The position numbers and the translations under genes were made by a program. From assembly GCF_030014955.1 (NCBI RefSeq), contig NZ_JAGRPV010000001.1, positions 1,426,001-1,490,000 on the forward strand: a stretch of DNA of 64,000 nucleotides. The letters are read 5' to 3'. Below are positions 18,257 through 28,219 of this stretch, in pieces. Position 1 is the stretch's first letter; each line of letters begins with the position of its first letter. The notes beneath the pieces are model-generated. The model did not search any database and was not told the DNA's origin. It saw only the letters and a program-made list of their open reading frames with translations. This DNA comes from Cohnella hashimotonis. GTDB lineage: Bacteria; Bacillota; Bacilli; Paenibacillales; Paenibacillaceae.

Positions 18257-19609
18257 TTGACCGATCCCGTACAAACGCTGCTCTTGCCGGCGCGCGAACT
18301 ATCCGTCTACGCGAATGTGGATGTCGTCGTGGCCGGAGGGGGTCCGGCCGGCGTCGGCGCCGCGCTCGCCGCTGCCAGGAACGGAGCATCCGTGCTGCTC
18401 ATCGAGCAAAGAGGGTATCTGGGCGGCATGGCGACGGTGTCGCAGGTTCCCGCCTTTTGCCCGTACACCGATCATGTCAAACCGGTGATCCGAGGCATAG
18501 GCCTTGAGATCCTCGACGATATGAAGCAGAAGATGGAGGCTTCGTTCCAGGAGGAGTGGCGGGATGAGCTCGATTGGGTGCCGATTGACGCGGAAGTGTT
18601 AAAACGCTTGCTGGACCATAAAGTGGCGGAGGCCGGCGTCAAAGTGCTGTACCATACGTTCGTCGGACACGTTGTTCAACAAGGCGGCACGATCGAGGCC
18701 GTCGTCATTCACAACAAATCCGGGACGCAGGCGGTGAAGGCTGCGCTCTTCATCGACGCGACGAGCGATGCCGACCTTACGCATCTGGCCGGAGGGCGGT
18801 TGGTCAAAGGCGGGGACGACGGCGAGCTCCAGCCGGGCACGATGTGCTTCGTCCTCAACAATCTGGACCGGCAAAAGTTTCTCGCCGGCGCCGACACCCA
18901 CGGCAGCGACCTGAAGCATGCGATCAACAAGGCGAAAAGCGAAGGGCGGCTGCGCGTCGCCAGAGATTGGGCCGGCATCTCATGGCTGAACGATCATACG
19001 GCGGGCTTTAACTTCGGGCACGTCTTCGGAATCGACGGCTCGAACGCGGACGACCTCACGCGCGGCGCGATTGAAGGCCGCGCGCTCGTAGAGCACATCA
19101 CGGCATGGCTCCGGGAATCGATTCCGGGCTTCGAGCATGCCTTCCTTGCGCTGACGGGAGAGCAGATCGGCATCCGGGAGACCCGCCGGATCGTCGGCGA
19201 TTATATCGTCACGGCAGACGATTTTCTCAAATGTCGTTCATTCCCGGACGATATCGCGCGCAACGCCTACTTCATCGATATTCATATGGCGAAGCCGACG
19301 AGCGGCATGACGATGGTCCATCTGCCGCCGGGAGAATCGCACGGCATCCCTTATCGTGCGCTGCTGCCCGTCGGCATCGACAATGTCATCGTAGCGGGCA
19401 GGGCGATCTCGACCGACCGGGCGACGCAAGGCTCCACACGGGTCATGCCGAATTGCTTCGCTATGGGCGAAGCCGCCGGCACTGCAGCGGCGATTCTGGC
19501 CGAACAAGGCTTGCGCGAGACGCGCGCCGTCGATATCGAGACCTTGCAGCGCAGGCTTGTCCGTCAGGGAGCCTGGCTGGGAGATGCGATCAACGAACGC
19601 TACGGCTGA
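18257..19609 (+). CDS. FAD-dependent oxidoreductase (FAD_oxidored family)
   Basis: 450 aa, cytoplasmic. The dinucleotide-binding motif VVVAGGGPAGVGAALAAARNGASVLLIEQ (GxGxxG with a terminal Glu for the ribose) opens the protein, and GYLGGMATVSQ follows as in the FAD_oxidored family. The C-terminal VIVAGRAISTD...GSTRVMPNCFAMGEAAGTAAA is the second FAD contact. The substrate is unknown; relatives are often in sugar or polyol gene clusters. The start is placed at TTG 18257, 6 bases after GGAGGTG; upstream TTG/GTG codons overlap that site. First gene of a likely two-gene operon under the divergent LacI regulator. Confidence 0.85.
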   Translation: MTDPVQTLLLPARELSVYANVDVVVAGGGPAGVGAALAAARNGASVLLIEQRGYLGGMATVSQVPAFCPYTDHVKPVIRGIGLEILDDMKQKMEASFQEEWRDELDWVPIDAEVLKRLLDHKVAEAGVKVLYHTFVGHVVQQGGTIEAVVIHNKSGTQAVKAALFIDATSDADLTHLAGGRLVKGGDDGELQPGTMCFVLNNLDRQKFLAGADTHGSDLKHAINKAKSEGRLRVARDWAGISWLNDHTAGFNFGHVFGIDGSNADDLTRGAIEGRALVEHITAWLRESIPGFEHAFLALTGEQIGIRETRRIVGDYIVTADDFLKCRSFPDDIARNAYFIDIHMAKPTSGMTMVHLPPGESHGIPYRALLPVGIDNVIVAGRAISTDRATQGSTRVMPNCFAMGEAAGTAAAILAEQGLRETRAVDIETLQRRLVRQGAWLGDAINERYG

Positions 19610-19667
19610 AGATAGGCGATGAATGCCGTTCTGTACTGAAATTCGATTATAACGGAGGTATCTTCAT

Positions 19668-21494
19668 TTGGTGGCGATTCAGAAATTGGAGCCTGACATT
19701 TTAGTAGCCGGGGGAGGAATCTCGGGCGTGTCGGCAGCGGTCGCAGCCGCCCGCAACGGCGCAAAGGTCGTGCTCTGCCAAGATCGGCCTGTGCTGGGGG
19801 GGAACGCTTCTTCCGAAATACGGATGCATATCGTCGGGGCGGCTAACTCCAAACGGAGAAAGGAGCTGGAAACGGAAGCGCGCGAAGGCGGAATGATTGA
19901 GGAAATTCTGCTGGAAAACGCTGTTCGCAATCCCCAGCGGAGCGCCTCGATGTTCGACTTGATCCTTTACGAGAAATGCAGGGCCGAGCCGAATCTGACG
20001 TTATTGCTGAACACAACGGTGATTGAAGCGGATGTGAAGGAGGGAAGGATTGCATCCGTTCTGGCGGTTAGAGAGAGCACGGAGCATCGGTTCCGGATCC
20101 ATGCTAAATTGTATATGGATTGCACAGGGGACGGACGGCTTGGCATGGAAGCGGGCGCTTTATATAAGACAGGGCGCGAGGCGGCCAGCGAGTATGGGGA
20201 GACACTCGCGAGCGAGAACGGGGACCCGTATCGACAGGGATCGTCGCTGTTGTTCACGACCCGGGATACCGGGAGGCCTATGCGTTTCATACCGCCCGCT
20301 TGGGCGCGCAAATTTTCGGAAGACGATCTGAAGTTTCGAAGCCACGATACCTGGGAATACGGCTATTGGTGGGTCGAATTCGGGGGCATGATGGACACGA
20401 TCGCCGAAAACGAGACGATTCGGGACGAACTGCTGGCGATTATGCTGGGCGTCTGGGATCATATCAAAAATAGCGGCAATCATCCGGAATCGGAAAATTG
20501 GGCGCTGGATTGGTTCGGATTTGTGCCGGGAAAAAGGGAGTCGCGCCGTTTTATCGGAAAATACTTGCTTACGCAGGCCGATCTGGAACAAGCGCGTCAC
20601 TTTGACGATGTCATCGCATACGGCGGATGGCCGATGGACACGCATCCGCCGGAAGGCATCGATGCGACCGAGCTGAATCCGGCCCATCAACCGTTCAGCC
20701 CGTATGTGTACGGCATCCCGCTCAGAGCGCTCATCAGCGCCAACGTGGAAAACCTCATGTTCGCCGGACGAAACATCTCGGCAACGCATATCGCTTTCTC
20801 CAGTACGCGTGTGATGGGGACCTGCGCCGCGATGGGACAAGGCGCGGGCACGGCTGCCGCTTTAATCGTTCAATCCGGGATAACGCTGAACGATGCGCTT
20901 TCCGACATGGCGTTCATTCAGAACGTTCAACGGCAGCTTTTGAGGCAGGATGTCTATCTACCCGGTATCGCGCCGGCAAAGGATAACTTGGCGTCAAGTG
21001 CGGTCATTCGCGCTTCTTCCGAACAGCCGGAAGGCCAAGCTGCCAACGTAACCGACGGCTATACCCGATCGATGCATGGACCGGGCGGCGCCAGACCGGA
21101 ATTGACCGTCCCCGGAACGCATCGCTGGATGTCGCAGCCCGGCGATCCGGCGCCCTGGATCGAACTGGAGTGGCCGGCGCCAGTGTCGATCAGCGAGATC
21201 GTGTTCGTCTTCGACACAGGCATGCATCGCAGACTGACCCTGACCCATTCCGATGAAGTATTGAACACGATGGAATGGGGGCCGCAGCCGGAGACGATCA
21301 AGGACTTCCGTGTGACGGTAGGGTACGCCGACCCGGAATCTCAAGATCAGCTGTTGTTTTCAGTCCAGAATAACTACCTCCGGCAAATCGTCCGAAAAGT
21401 GAACGAGGAGAATGTAAAAAAACTGCGTGTAGATATCGACGGCACGAATGGGCTGGACCATGCCCGATTATTCGAAATTCGCTGTTATGAATAA
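19668..21494 (+). CDS. FAD-dependent oxidoreductase with discoidin-like C-terminal domain
   Basis: 608 aa. Residues 1-440 repeat the FAD_oxidored architecture of the previous gene ([55 protein letters not shown]). Residues about 445-608 look like a galactose-binding/F5-8 type C beta-sandwich ([40 protein letters not shown]). No signal peptide, so this glycan-binding-like tail is cytoplasmic, which is unusual. TTG 19668 follows GGAGG by 9 bases. It lies 58 bases after the first oxidoreductase gene, so the two may act in sequence on one sugar or form a heteromer. Confidence 0.82.
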   Translation: MVAIQKLEPDILVAGGGISGVSAAVAAARNGAKVVLCQDRPVLGGNASSEIRMHIVGAANSKRRKELETEAREGGMIEEILLENAVRNPQRSASMFDLILYEKCRAEPNLTLLLNTTVIEADVKEGRIASVLAVRESTEHRFRIHAKLYMDCTGDGRLGMEAGALYKTGREAASEYGETLASENGDPYRQGSSLLFTTRDTGRPMRFIPPAWARKFSEDDLKFRSHDTWEYGYWWVEFGGMMDTIAENETIRDELLAIMLGVWDHIKNSGNHPESENWALDWFGFVPGKRESRRFIGKYLLTQADLEQARHFDDVIAYGGWPMDTHPPEGIDATELNPAHQPFSPYVYGIPLRALISANVENLMFAGRNISATHIAFSSTRVMGTCAAMGQGAGTAAALIVQSGITLNDALSDMAFIQNVQRQLLRQDVYLPGIAPAKDNLASSAVIRASSEQPEGQAANVTDGYTRSMHGPGGARPELTVPGTHRWMSQPGDPAPWIELEWPAPVSISEIVFVFDTGMHRRLTLTHSDEVLNTMEWGPQPETIKDFRVTVGYADPESQDQLLFSVQNNYLRQIVRKVNEENVKKLRVDIDGTNGLDHARLFEIRCYE

Positions 21495-21542
21495 AGAAGG
21501 GCATAAAATCAATGGATAAATTTATAAATTGTCGTTTTGCGG

Positions 21543-21548
21543 TATAAT
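21543..21548 (+). promoter_or_regulatory. -10 element (TATAAT) of the AIM24-family gene
   Basis: A perfect TATAAT 29 bases before the next start codon; the -35 region is weak. Confidence 0.45.
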
Positions 21549-21577
21549 GGGGCTATCTTACATACGGGAGGCTCACA

Positions 21578-22363
21578 ATGACGATCCGCATCGGCAATTT
21601 GACGGACAACGCCAACGTGGTGATCCGGGAGCAACTGGGCTGTTTTAGCGTGCTCGAGTACAAAGAGGATTTGAGCTGCACGTCGGTGTCGGAGGCCGAG
21701 GCGAACTATTATATGAGAGAGAGCAACGTTCGGAAAAGGCAGGTCAAGATCGATTTGCAAGGCAACGAGGTGTCGATGAGCGCGGGCGCCATGCAGTACA
21801 TGGCCGGCAATGTCGAGATGACGACTGGAATCAAAGGTGTCGGCGGACTGTTCCGCAACATGGTATCGGGCGCCGTATCCGGCGAAAGCGCGATCAAGCC
21901 GTTGTACAAAGGGTTCGGCACGGTTGTGCTCGAGCCGACGTACAAATTCATCTGGCTGATCGACGTCGACAACGATCATATTTCGATCGACGACGGCATG
22001 TTCCTGGCGTGCGACACGTCGTTGGAGCTTAAAGTGGTCTCGCGTAAATCGCTGTCGTCCGCCGCGCTCGGCGGAGAGGGACTGTTCAATCTGAGCGCCC
22101 GGGGCAAAGGGGTGTTGGCGCTGGAAGCGCCGATTCCGACGGAAGAAGCGGTCGTTGTCGAACTGGAGAACGATGTGCTTAAGGTGGACGGCAATTTCGC
22201 ACTCATGTGGTCGCACTCGCTCGATTTTACCGTTGAACGGTCGAGCAAGACGCTGATCGGTTCCGCCGCCTCGGGCGAAGGGCTGGTCAACGTCTACCGC
22301 GGCACCGGAACCGTCTGGCTGGCGCCGCTGATGAACTATCGCCCGGGGATCGGAGCCGTGTGA
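21578..22363 (+). CDS. AIM24-family protein
   Basis: 261 aa, no signal peptide or membrane segment. The Gly-rich beta-strand pattern (VSMSAGAMQYMAGNVEMTTG, FRNMVSGAVSGESAI, GEGLFNLSARGKGVLALEA, GEGLVNVYRGTGTVWLAP) is the AIM24/TRAP-like trimeric beta-prism family. Bacterial members are of unknown role; the name comes from a yeast mitochondrial protein. An ATG preceded by GGGAGG and its own TATAAT and terminator suggest a single-gene transcript unrelated to the sugar genes. Confidence 0.88.
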   Translation: MTIRIGNLTDNANVVIREQLGCFSVLEYKEDLSCTSVSEAEANYYMRESNVRKRQVKIDLQGNEVSMSAGAMQYMAGNVEMTTGIKGVGGLFRNMVSGAVSGESAIKPLYKGFGTVVLEPTYKFIWLIDVDNDHISIDDGMFLACDTSLELKVVSRKSLSSAALGGEGLFNLSARGKGVLALEAPIPTEEAVVVELENDVLKVDGNFALMWSHSLDFTVERSSKTLIGSAASGEGLVNVYRGTGTVWLAPLMNYRPGIGAV

Positions 22364-22459
22364 TTGAAGATTGCCGCGCGCCGTTCAGTCAGCCCTTCAG
22401 TTGTAAAGGTGCGGGCACGACCTTCAGCGCCGACCGAAACTGTCACGACATAAAAAACT

Positions 22460-22504
22460 GCCAATCTCCAGCTACTAAAATCAGGAGAATTGGCGATTTT
22501 TTTT
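22460..22504 (+). terminator. Intrinsic terminator after the AIM24-family gene
   Basis: Stem GCCAATCTCC (22460-22469) with GGAGAATTGGC (22484-22494), one bulge, followed by eight T residues. Confidence 0.9.
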
Positions 22505-22539
22505 AGGCAACACGTTTCCGTCCCGTTACCGAACGTTTC

Positions 22540-22864
22540 TCAATTATACGTGATAACAGGATCCCATTCCGTAGAGTCGTAAGAAACGGTGTTGTTGGCA
22601 TTGACGATAAACAAAATGGTATCGCTCGCCGTCAACCGGGGTACTGATATTTACGCTGTAGCCGGTTGTGTCGTTATAAGCAATGCTTCTCCTGCCGCTG
22701 GCCGGCCAGATTTGAGTGCCGTTTTTCATGATTTTTACGTTGACGCCATCCGCCGGACGTATCCTTTTTCTTGACGGTGCCGGTAATCGTGATGCTGCCC
22801 GTCAACGGCGCCGGCATCCGAATGCTGCTGTCGGTCTGGCGGCTCGATAGCCCGGAAAGCGATC
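22540..22864 (-). pseudogene. Remnant of a secreted-protein C-terminal domain, frameshifted
   Basis: Reading the minus strand in three phases gives SSIRMPAPLTGSITITGTV, then GVNVKIMKNGTQIWPASG, then GDTILFIVNANNTVSYDST ending in a stop at 22542-22540. This is one beta-rich domain seen at the C-terminus of carbohydrate-active secreted proteins of Paenibacillaceae, broken by two frameshifts (near 22760 and near 22635). No start, no upstream part: a decayed fragment. Confidence 0.6.
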
Positions 22865-23030
22865 AGGAGCTGCCGCTGGGCCATTATTTGCAGGCAAGCA
22901 GGCGGAGGTGCGGCAGCTGTATCCAAGCGACGATTCGGATGCAAGATTTTATTACGAATCCTCCAGCGGCACACTGACCGTTCATCTGCCAAAGCGGTAT
23001 CAAGCGCGGTATTTTGAAGTTACCGCCTAG
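22798..23030 (+). pseudogene. Unidentified C-terminal gene fragment, frameshifted
   Basis: Plus strand: LSVWRLDSPESDQELPLGHY in one phase, then about 22893 onward QLYPSDDSDARFYYESSSG and a TVHLPKRYQARYFEVTA ending at TAG 23028-23030 in another. The tail looks like the last beta-strands of a glycoside hydrolase, but I cannot name the family. It overlaps the previous remnant on the other strand, so one of the two readings may be wrong. Confidence 0.35.
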
Positions 23031-23887
23031 CCAAAGCCAGTATTTCATCCGCAACGAGATCTGGGCGATATTGATGAATATAATGCTCGGAATCCTGGAT
23101 CACAATTTGCTTCGCTTGCGAGGACCAGGAGGTAAATTCTTTTTCGTATCGCGCCCATACGTCATCGGTAACGCCCGAATAATCGGATGTCAGCACGGTG
23201 AGCGCAAGGTGGCGGTCAGATCGATCCGCTTCAGCTCGTCCGGTACGAACTTCAAGCCGTTGTGGCTTGCGCGAGAGCTGTCAATGACAGCTTGCGAGTG
23301 AAAAAGCAGCCGAATGACGCCGGTTTTGATGAGCAGCTTATTCAAAAAGCCGCCTGCGGAATCGATCGTATCGTTGTAGTAAAATTCCGGACTGCCGGCA
23401 TCGAGCATCACGATGCCCTTCACTTCGTTCGGGTATTTCTGCGCAAACCGGAGCGTCTCCAGCGAGCCCAGCGAATGCGCGGCCAACACGTAAGGGGGCT
23501 TTTGGCCGGCTGCCTGCAGCGCTTCGTGTATTTCTTCCGTTACCGTATCGATGTCGCGCTTCTGGTCCGTCGTTTCACTGTATCCATAGCCGAACCGGTC
23601 GTATACCGCGAATTTGACATGCGGCGCCAGCTTCTCGTACAGGGGGGGGGGGAATCGACATACGGATTGGCCGTGCCCCAGCCGGAAGCCAATACAACCG
23701 TTACATCCCCTTGACCGCCCGCATACACATGCATATTTTCTCCGTGAACTTTGTATAGCTTGCCGCTTGGGGTATACGTTTTTAAATCCTTCCGGACGCT
23801 CGCTTGTTCATATATCGCACCAGATCCCAATATCGCCGCAACAACCAAAACGCCGACAGTTGCTGCGGGTTCAGACCGTTCTCCCAA
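23020..23887 (-). pseudogene. Alpha/beta hydrolase pseudogene with two frameshifts
   Basis: The minus strand codes for an N-terminal membrane anchor (VGVLVVAAILGSG), VVLASGWGTANPYVD (oxyanion-loop region), KFAVYDRFGYGYSETT, the nucleophile elbow AAHSLGSLETLRF (Ser in G/A-H-S-L-G), MLDAGSPEFYY (acid region) and IQDSEHYIHQ with the catalytic His near the end. All parts of a proline-iminopeptidase/lipase-like hydrolase are present but in three phases: one shift at the 11-C run (23652-23642 on this strand), one near 23205. Nine or twelve C would restore the first join. Either a pseudogene or a phase-variable or misread tract. Confidence 0.75.
23642..23652 (+). repeat. Homopolymer run of 11 G at a frameshift point
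   Basis: Eleven G in a row, inside the alpha/beta hydrolase remnant. The downstream reading phase requires 9 or 12 residues. Confidence 0.9.
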
Positions 23888-24600
23888 TGGATTCGAATGG
23901 ATTTTCCTTGAAATAGGTTTGGGCTATCGGACACTTGGAAGTGCAGATGCGCTTCGCTGGAGTTGCCGGAATTTCCGCAAAGGCCGAGCAACTCGCCTCT
24001 CTTCACAGCGTCGCCGACGCCGACCACGACAGAGCCTTTTTTCAAATGGGCCAGAAAGCTGTACTCCCGCCGCCGTGGTCCAGGACGACGACATTGCCGA
24101 TCGGTTGATCCGCATTCATCGTGCCGACCGGTTCGTTATCCGCGATGTCATTTACGACTTGCACAATGGTGCCGTCTCTCGGTGCTATCATTGCTTGACC
24201 GAACTCTAGTAACTTTCGTTTTCGGCCGGGTTCCCGCTATAGGAGCGGCCTTCCTTAGCTTGAATGAAATCGTAGGCATAACGCTGTACCTCGTAATCGT
24301 AGTGGTAGTTCGTCAGCGCATGTTCTCCTCCCCAGAATACGAACTACTCGTTTGCGAACGGCAGCGTATATTTCTGCTTCGTTTTGACAGCGTCCGTGTC
24401 AGGGAACCTTTCCAGTTGAACGATCTGGAGCAGAACAATCTCATGATCGGGCAAGCTGCCCAGCTTTAAGCCGACGCTGCCGGACTGATTCATCCAGGTG
24501 TTGTACTTGAAATCATTCAAATTCATCGTGGAGGTCCCCGTCCAAGCCGTCACATCCTTCAACAGCTCGCTCCCGGTGCCCATCATGGGCGTCATCTTCA
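23782..24600 (-). pseudogene. M23 (LytM-type) metallopeptidase pseudogene
   Basis: Minus strand. The N-terminal part reads TAWTGTSTMNLNDFKYNTWM to LPFANE then a TAG where Trp is expected, continuing FVFWGGEHALTNYHYDYEV. A frameshift follows near 24215, then MIAPRDGTIVQVVNDIADNE and VVVLDHGGG; another near 24055, then LKKGSVVVGVGDAVKRGELL and SSEAHLHFQVSD. The HLHFQ motif is the second Zn site of M23 peptidases. One stop and two frameshifts show decay. It is followed on the same strand by the hydrolase remnant, so both were probably one transcription unit. Confidence 0.78.
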
Positions 24601-24611
24601 GGCGTTTGCTC

Positions 24612-24685
24612 AGAACTTTTATTTTATTTATTGAGCTGCAATTTGTCGTATACTGTATTACAAAAAAAAGGAGGACGGATCAACT
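24612..24685 (+). promoter_or_regulatory. AT-rich promoter region of the second two-component locus
   Basis: TTTATT...TATACT with a 16-base spacer is a candidate promoter, followed by AAAAGGAGG before the kinase start. No clear operator. Confidence 0.35.
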
Positions 24686-26455
24686 TTGAGGGGGACAATG
24701 CGAAGGATCTATAACATTCCGATTTTTCCAAAGCTTATTATTACTTTTTTGATTATTACGATGCCCTTATTTACGTTAAGCCTTGTTATGAATGAACTTG
24801 GCAAGCAAGAGGTGAAAAGTCAAATATCCAATTCGATTACGATGAATATCCATTATTATTTCATTTCGCTCGAGAAGGAACTGGAGCGTATTATTCGAAC
24901 GCAGCAACAATTCATTAACGACGAAGATCTTTTGCAATTGAGTAACTCTTTATCGATAATGACGGATTACCAACGTGCGAAAGCGATCAACGATCTGAAG
25001 AATAAATTGACTACATTAAAAGATTCCAGCGCTTATATTAAAGACATCAGCTTATTCGTGACTTCGCTTAACGACACGATTTCGACCTCTAGCGGGGGAG
25101 AAGCGCCACGCTCCTTGGAAGAGGCGGAGCAAATAGCGAAGGCGACGTATTCGAGCGGAATACCGATCACCTTCTGGCAGGGGCGTCTTTTTTTGAATTT
25201 AACCTATCCGAACAACCAGATGAAGCAAGATAAGTCTCCGTTATTTATTCAAAATATCGAATTCTCTATGGAAGCGCTAACAAACGCGCTGAATTCGTTC
25301 CCTCAAGATGGAGGAGCTATTTTTTTCAACGACAACTGGGTTATTGCCAATAATAAATATCCCGAGCGGCTAGCCGACATCCGAGCAAAAATAGTAGAGC
25401 CCACGCAGCAATCGGCGTTATTTACGAAGCAAGTCTCCGTCGGCAAAGAAAATTACATGGTCATTTACGAAAAATCAATGTTTTTGCAAGCATCGCTTCT
25501 CTTTTATTTTCCGGAGAACATCATTATAGGTCAGTTAAAAACATATGGCGTTTGGTTCCGGATGCTTGTCATCAGTTCGTTTATCATCGTTATTCTTTTC
25601 TCCTACGGGATTTACTTATTGATTCATCGCCCCCTTCAGTCACTGGTAAGAAGATTCAGAAGCGTTGAAGGAGGCAATCTTGCAACGGTTCTTACATCGA
25701 ATCGGGGAGATGAGTTCGGATATATCATTAATCGGTTCGAAAGAACCGTATTGAGCCTGAAGACGCTGATCGACGAGCTTTACGTACAGAAGATCAGGCT
25801 GCAGCAGTCGGAATTAAAGCAGCTGCAGATGCAAATTACCCCCCATTTCCTCTACAATAGTTTCTTTATTCTTCACCGCCTCATTAAGCATGGCGAGAAT
25901 GAAACAGCGGAGTTGGTATCTAAAAATCTTGGGGATTATTTTCACTATATTACGAGAAACGGACTGGAGGAGGTTCCTTTCGAACATGAAGTAAACCATG
26001 TCCGGTCGTATGTTGAAATTCAAAATATCCGGTTTTCCAATCGAATCATCGTGGAGTTTGAACCGTTTCCCGAGAGCTTTCGGGGGATTATGATTCCACG
26101 CTTGATTTTGCAGCCTTTAGTCGAAAACGCGTACGAGCATGGACTCAGCGATATCATGTCGGAAGGAAGGCTGCAAATTCGATTCGCAACGGATTCGGAT
26201 CGGTACTATTTTTCGGTTGAGGATAGCGGCGCGAGTTTGACGGAAGAGCGAATGGCGGAAATGATCGCAAAGCTAAGTTTGGAAAATGAAATAGAGACGA
26301 CGGGGCTTATTAACATACATCGCCGCCTAAAGCTGAAATATGGCGAACGCGGTGGGCTTGAAATGATGCATAGCGCTTTGGGAGGCTTGTTGGTTCGGAT
26401 ATATATTCCAAATGAAAAGGAGAATTCAGATGTATCGCCTATTAATCGTCGATGA
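24686..26455 (+). CDS. Membrane sensor histidine kinase (YesM-like)
   Basis: 589 aa. Membrane segment 1 (about 15-37), an extracellular region of about 250 residues, membrane segment 2 (about 292-312), a HAMP domain (RPLQSLVRRFRSVEGGNL), phospho-acceptor His387 in ITPHFLYNSFF, N-box LQPLVENAYEHGL and a G-box reduced to VEDSGASLTEE, weaker than the usual DNGxGM. TTG start, 8 bases after AAAAGGAGG. Overlaps the following regulator by 26 bases. Codon use here is visibly more AT-rich than at 44-57 kb. Confidence 0.92.
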   Translation: MRGTMRRIYNIPIFPKLIITFLIITMPLFTLSLVMNELGKQEVKSQISNSITMNIHYYFISLEKELERIIRTQQQFINDEDLLQLSNSLSIMTDYQRAKAINDLKNKLTTLKDSSAYIKDISLFVTSLNDTISTSSGGEAPRSLEEAEQIAKATYSSGIPITFWQGRLFLNLTYPNNQMKQDKSPLFIQNIEFSMEALTNALNSFPQDGGAIFFNDNWVIANNKYPERLADIRAKIVEPTQQSALFTKQVSVGKENYMVIYEKSMFLQASLLFYFPENIIIGQLKTYGVWFRMLVISSFIIVILFSYGIYLLIHRPLQSLVRRFRSVEGGNLATVLTSNRGDEFGYIINRFERTVLSLKTLIDELYVQKIRLQQSELKQLQMQITPHFLYNSFFILHRLIKHGENETAELVSKNLGDYFHYITRNGLEEVPFEHEVNHVRSYVEIQNIRFSNRIIVEFEPFPESFRGIMIPRLILQPLVENAYEHGLSDIMSEGRLQIRFATDSDRYYFSVEDSGASLTEERMAEMIAKLSLENEIETTGLINIHRRLKLKYGERGGLEMMHSALGGLLVRIYIPNEKENSDVSPINRR

Positions 26456-28112
26456 TGAACCTCTTATCGTTAACAGCATGGATCTTATGATTCGTGAAGC
26501 TACGCATCTGGAACTTGAGACTTATCGCGCGTACAACGTCAACGAAGCGCTGGATTTTCTAAAGAAAGTTCGAATCGATATTGTGCTTTCGGATATTCGC
26601 ATGCCGGGAATGAGCGGGATTGAGCTACATAAGCAAATCATTAAAAGCTGGCCAAGGTGTAAAATAATTTTTCTTACCGGATACAACGACTTCGAATACG
26701 CTCGTCATGCCATACGCACAGGCGGCGTAGTAGATTATGTGCTGAAAAACGAAGATGACAACGTCATTCTGGCGGCCGTGGAAAAAGCGCTCGCGGAAGT
26801 GGATCAGGTAGAAAACGGTGCCGACTATATCCTGAGCGCCAGAAAGAAGCTTCAGCTGGCTATTCCCGCGTTGCAACGAAATACGCTATTCGACCTGATG
26901 CGCGATTCCTCGATTTCTCCCAAGGATATCGAAAAAAGGTTTGAGGAGTCGGAAATCCCCTTGTTATCAAGCTCACGGGTGTTTCTTGTGACGGGCAGAG
27001 TAGACGGGGGGAAGGAGGAGGCCAGCGAAACCGACCGTATGCTGGTTCTCAATGCCTGTCAGAACATAGCGGAGGAATATTTAGCCCCGACGATCGTTCT
27101 TGTATCCGTTGCGTTCGAATCGAATAAGTTGATTTGGTTTCTGCAGCCCAGGGAATTTCTAACGAGAGACAGTTGGGATAAGGATCAGGAACAACGGGCA
27201 TGGGAACAGATGAAAACAAGAGTATACAGCATTTTGGAGGCTGTGCAACAGACTTGCAAAAAGTTGCTGAAAATATCGCTCTCTCTCGTCATCGGTCGGG
27301 ATCCTGTCGAATGGCTCGGCCTCGGTGCTCAATTTTACTATTTGAAGACTTTGCTCGGCCATGACGCCAATAACGGGCAAGAGTTGCTAATCCAAGACCG
27401 TGAACAGTTCGGACTGAATATGGATCAGGAGAGGCGCAGTTACTTCCCTGAGTCTCAACATATTAAAAACCAGTTAGAGTTGCTTGAGCAATACTTAGCT
27501 CGTGGAGAAAAAGAGAAGTTCAGCAAACTTTATGATGAGCTGATGAGCTTAGATGAATTGTCCGGATATAAATTTCAGCTGGAGATGTTTTACAGGGTAT
27601 CTCTCAGCTTCATTTCCTATGCGATCCGGCTTGATTTGTTCGATGAGCTATTCAGCAAGGTGGATCTTGGGAAAACTACGCAGTATGATGCGCACGGATC
27701 ATGGAGCGACGCCGTTTCATATTTAGCCATGGTTGCCGAATATCTGCTCGAACGATACGAATCCATTCCCGAGGAACAAAACCAAAGGCTGATTACCTCT
27801 ATCCATCAATATGTCCAAGTCCATCTCGGGGGAGATCTATCCCTAACCAAGTTATCTACGTTAGTTCATCGCAGTCCGACGTATTTATCCCGTTTGTACA
27901 AGCGGATGACGGGCAAAATGCTATCGGACTATATCACCGAAGAAAGGATGAAGAATGCGCAAACGCAGCTGGCACATTCGACTATGAAAATTCAAGAAAT
28001 AGCGCTTCGCGCAGGTTACGAGGCAGCGCCTCAATTTAACCGCTCGTTCAAAAAAATGTTCAAAATGACTCCACAGGAATATAGGGATCAGTTTCATGCA
28101 ACAAACGAGTAG
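26430..28112 (+). CDS. AraC-type response regulator (YesN-like)
   Basis: 560 aa. Receiver domain with acidic pocket VDDE, phospho-acceptor Asp55 (VLSDIRMPGMSG) and Lys107 (DYVLKNED), a long middle region, and a C-terminal AraC domain with two helix-turn-helices (LTKLSTLVHRSPTYLSRLY and IQEIALRAGYEAAPQFNRSF). Start at ATG 26430, 7 bases after AAAAGGAGA within the kinase gene; an ATG at 26412 overlaps that site. It probably activates the binding-protein operon that begins at 28220. Confidence 0.93.
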   Translation: MYRLLIVDDEPLIVNSMDLMIREATHLELETYRAYNVNEALDFLKKVRIDIVLSDIRMPGMSGIELHKQIIKSWPRCKIIFLTGYNDFEYARHAIRTGGVVDYVLKNEDDNVILAAVEKALAEVDQVENGADYILSARKKLQLAIPALQRNTLFDLMRDSSISPKDIEKRFEESEIPLLSSSRVFLVTGRVDGGKEEASETDRMLVLNACQNIAEEYLAPTIVLVSVAFESNKLIWFLQPREFLTRDSWDKDQEQRAWEQMKTRVYSILEAVQQTCKKLLKISLSLVIGRDPVEWLGLGAQFYYLKTLLGHDANNGQELLIQDREQFGLNMDQERRSYFPESQHIKNQLELLEQYLARGEKEKFSKLYDELMSLDELSGYKFQLEMFYRVSLSFISYAIRLDLFDELFSKVDLGKTTQYDAHGSWSDAVSYLAMVAEYLLERYESIPEEQNQRLITSIHQYVQVHLGGDLSLTKLSTLVHRSPTYLSRLYKRMTGKMLSDYITEERMKNAQTQLAHSTMKIQEIALRAGYEAAPQFNRSFKKMFKMTPQEYRDQFHATNE

Positions 28113-28219
28113 TACCGTACGGCGCAAAAGATGCCAAGGTAAAAGCAAGATTGGCAAATAGCTTCGGCTTTTTTAGTATTTTATACTTACGATGCAGGTA
28201 CAAAGAAGGGGGATACGAC

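Noticed and set aside
28110..28175. Terminator between the response regulator and binding-protein genes
   Set aside because: Only a three-base stem with TTCG loop before the T-run; too weak to list.
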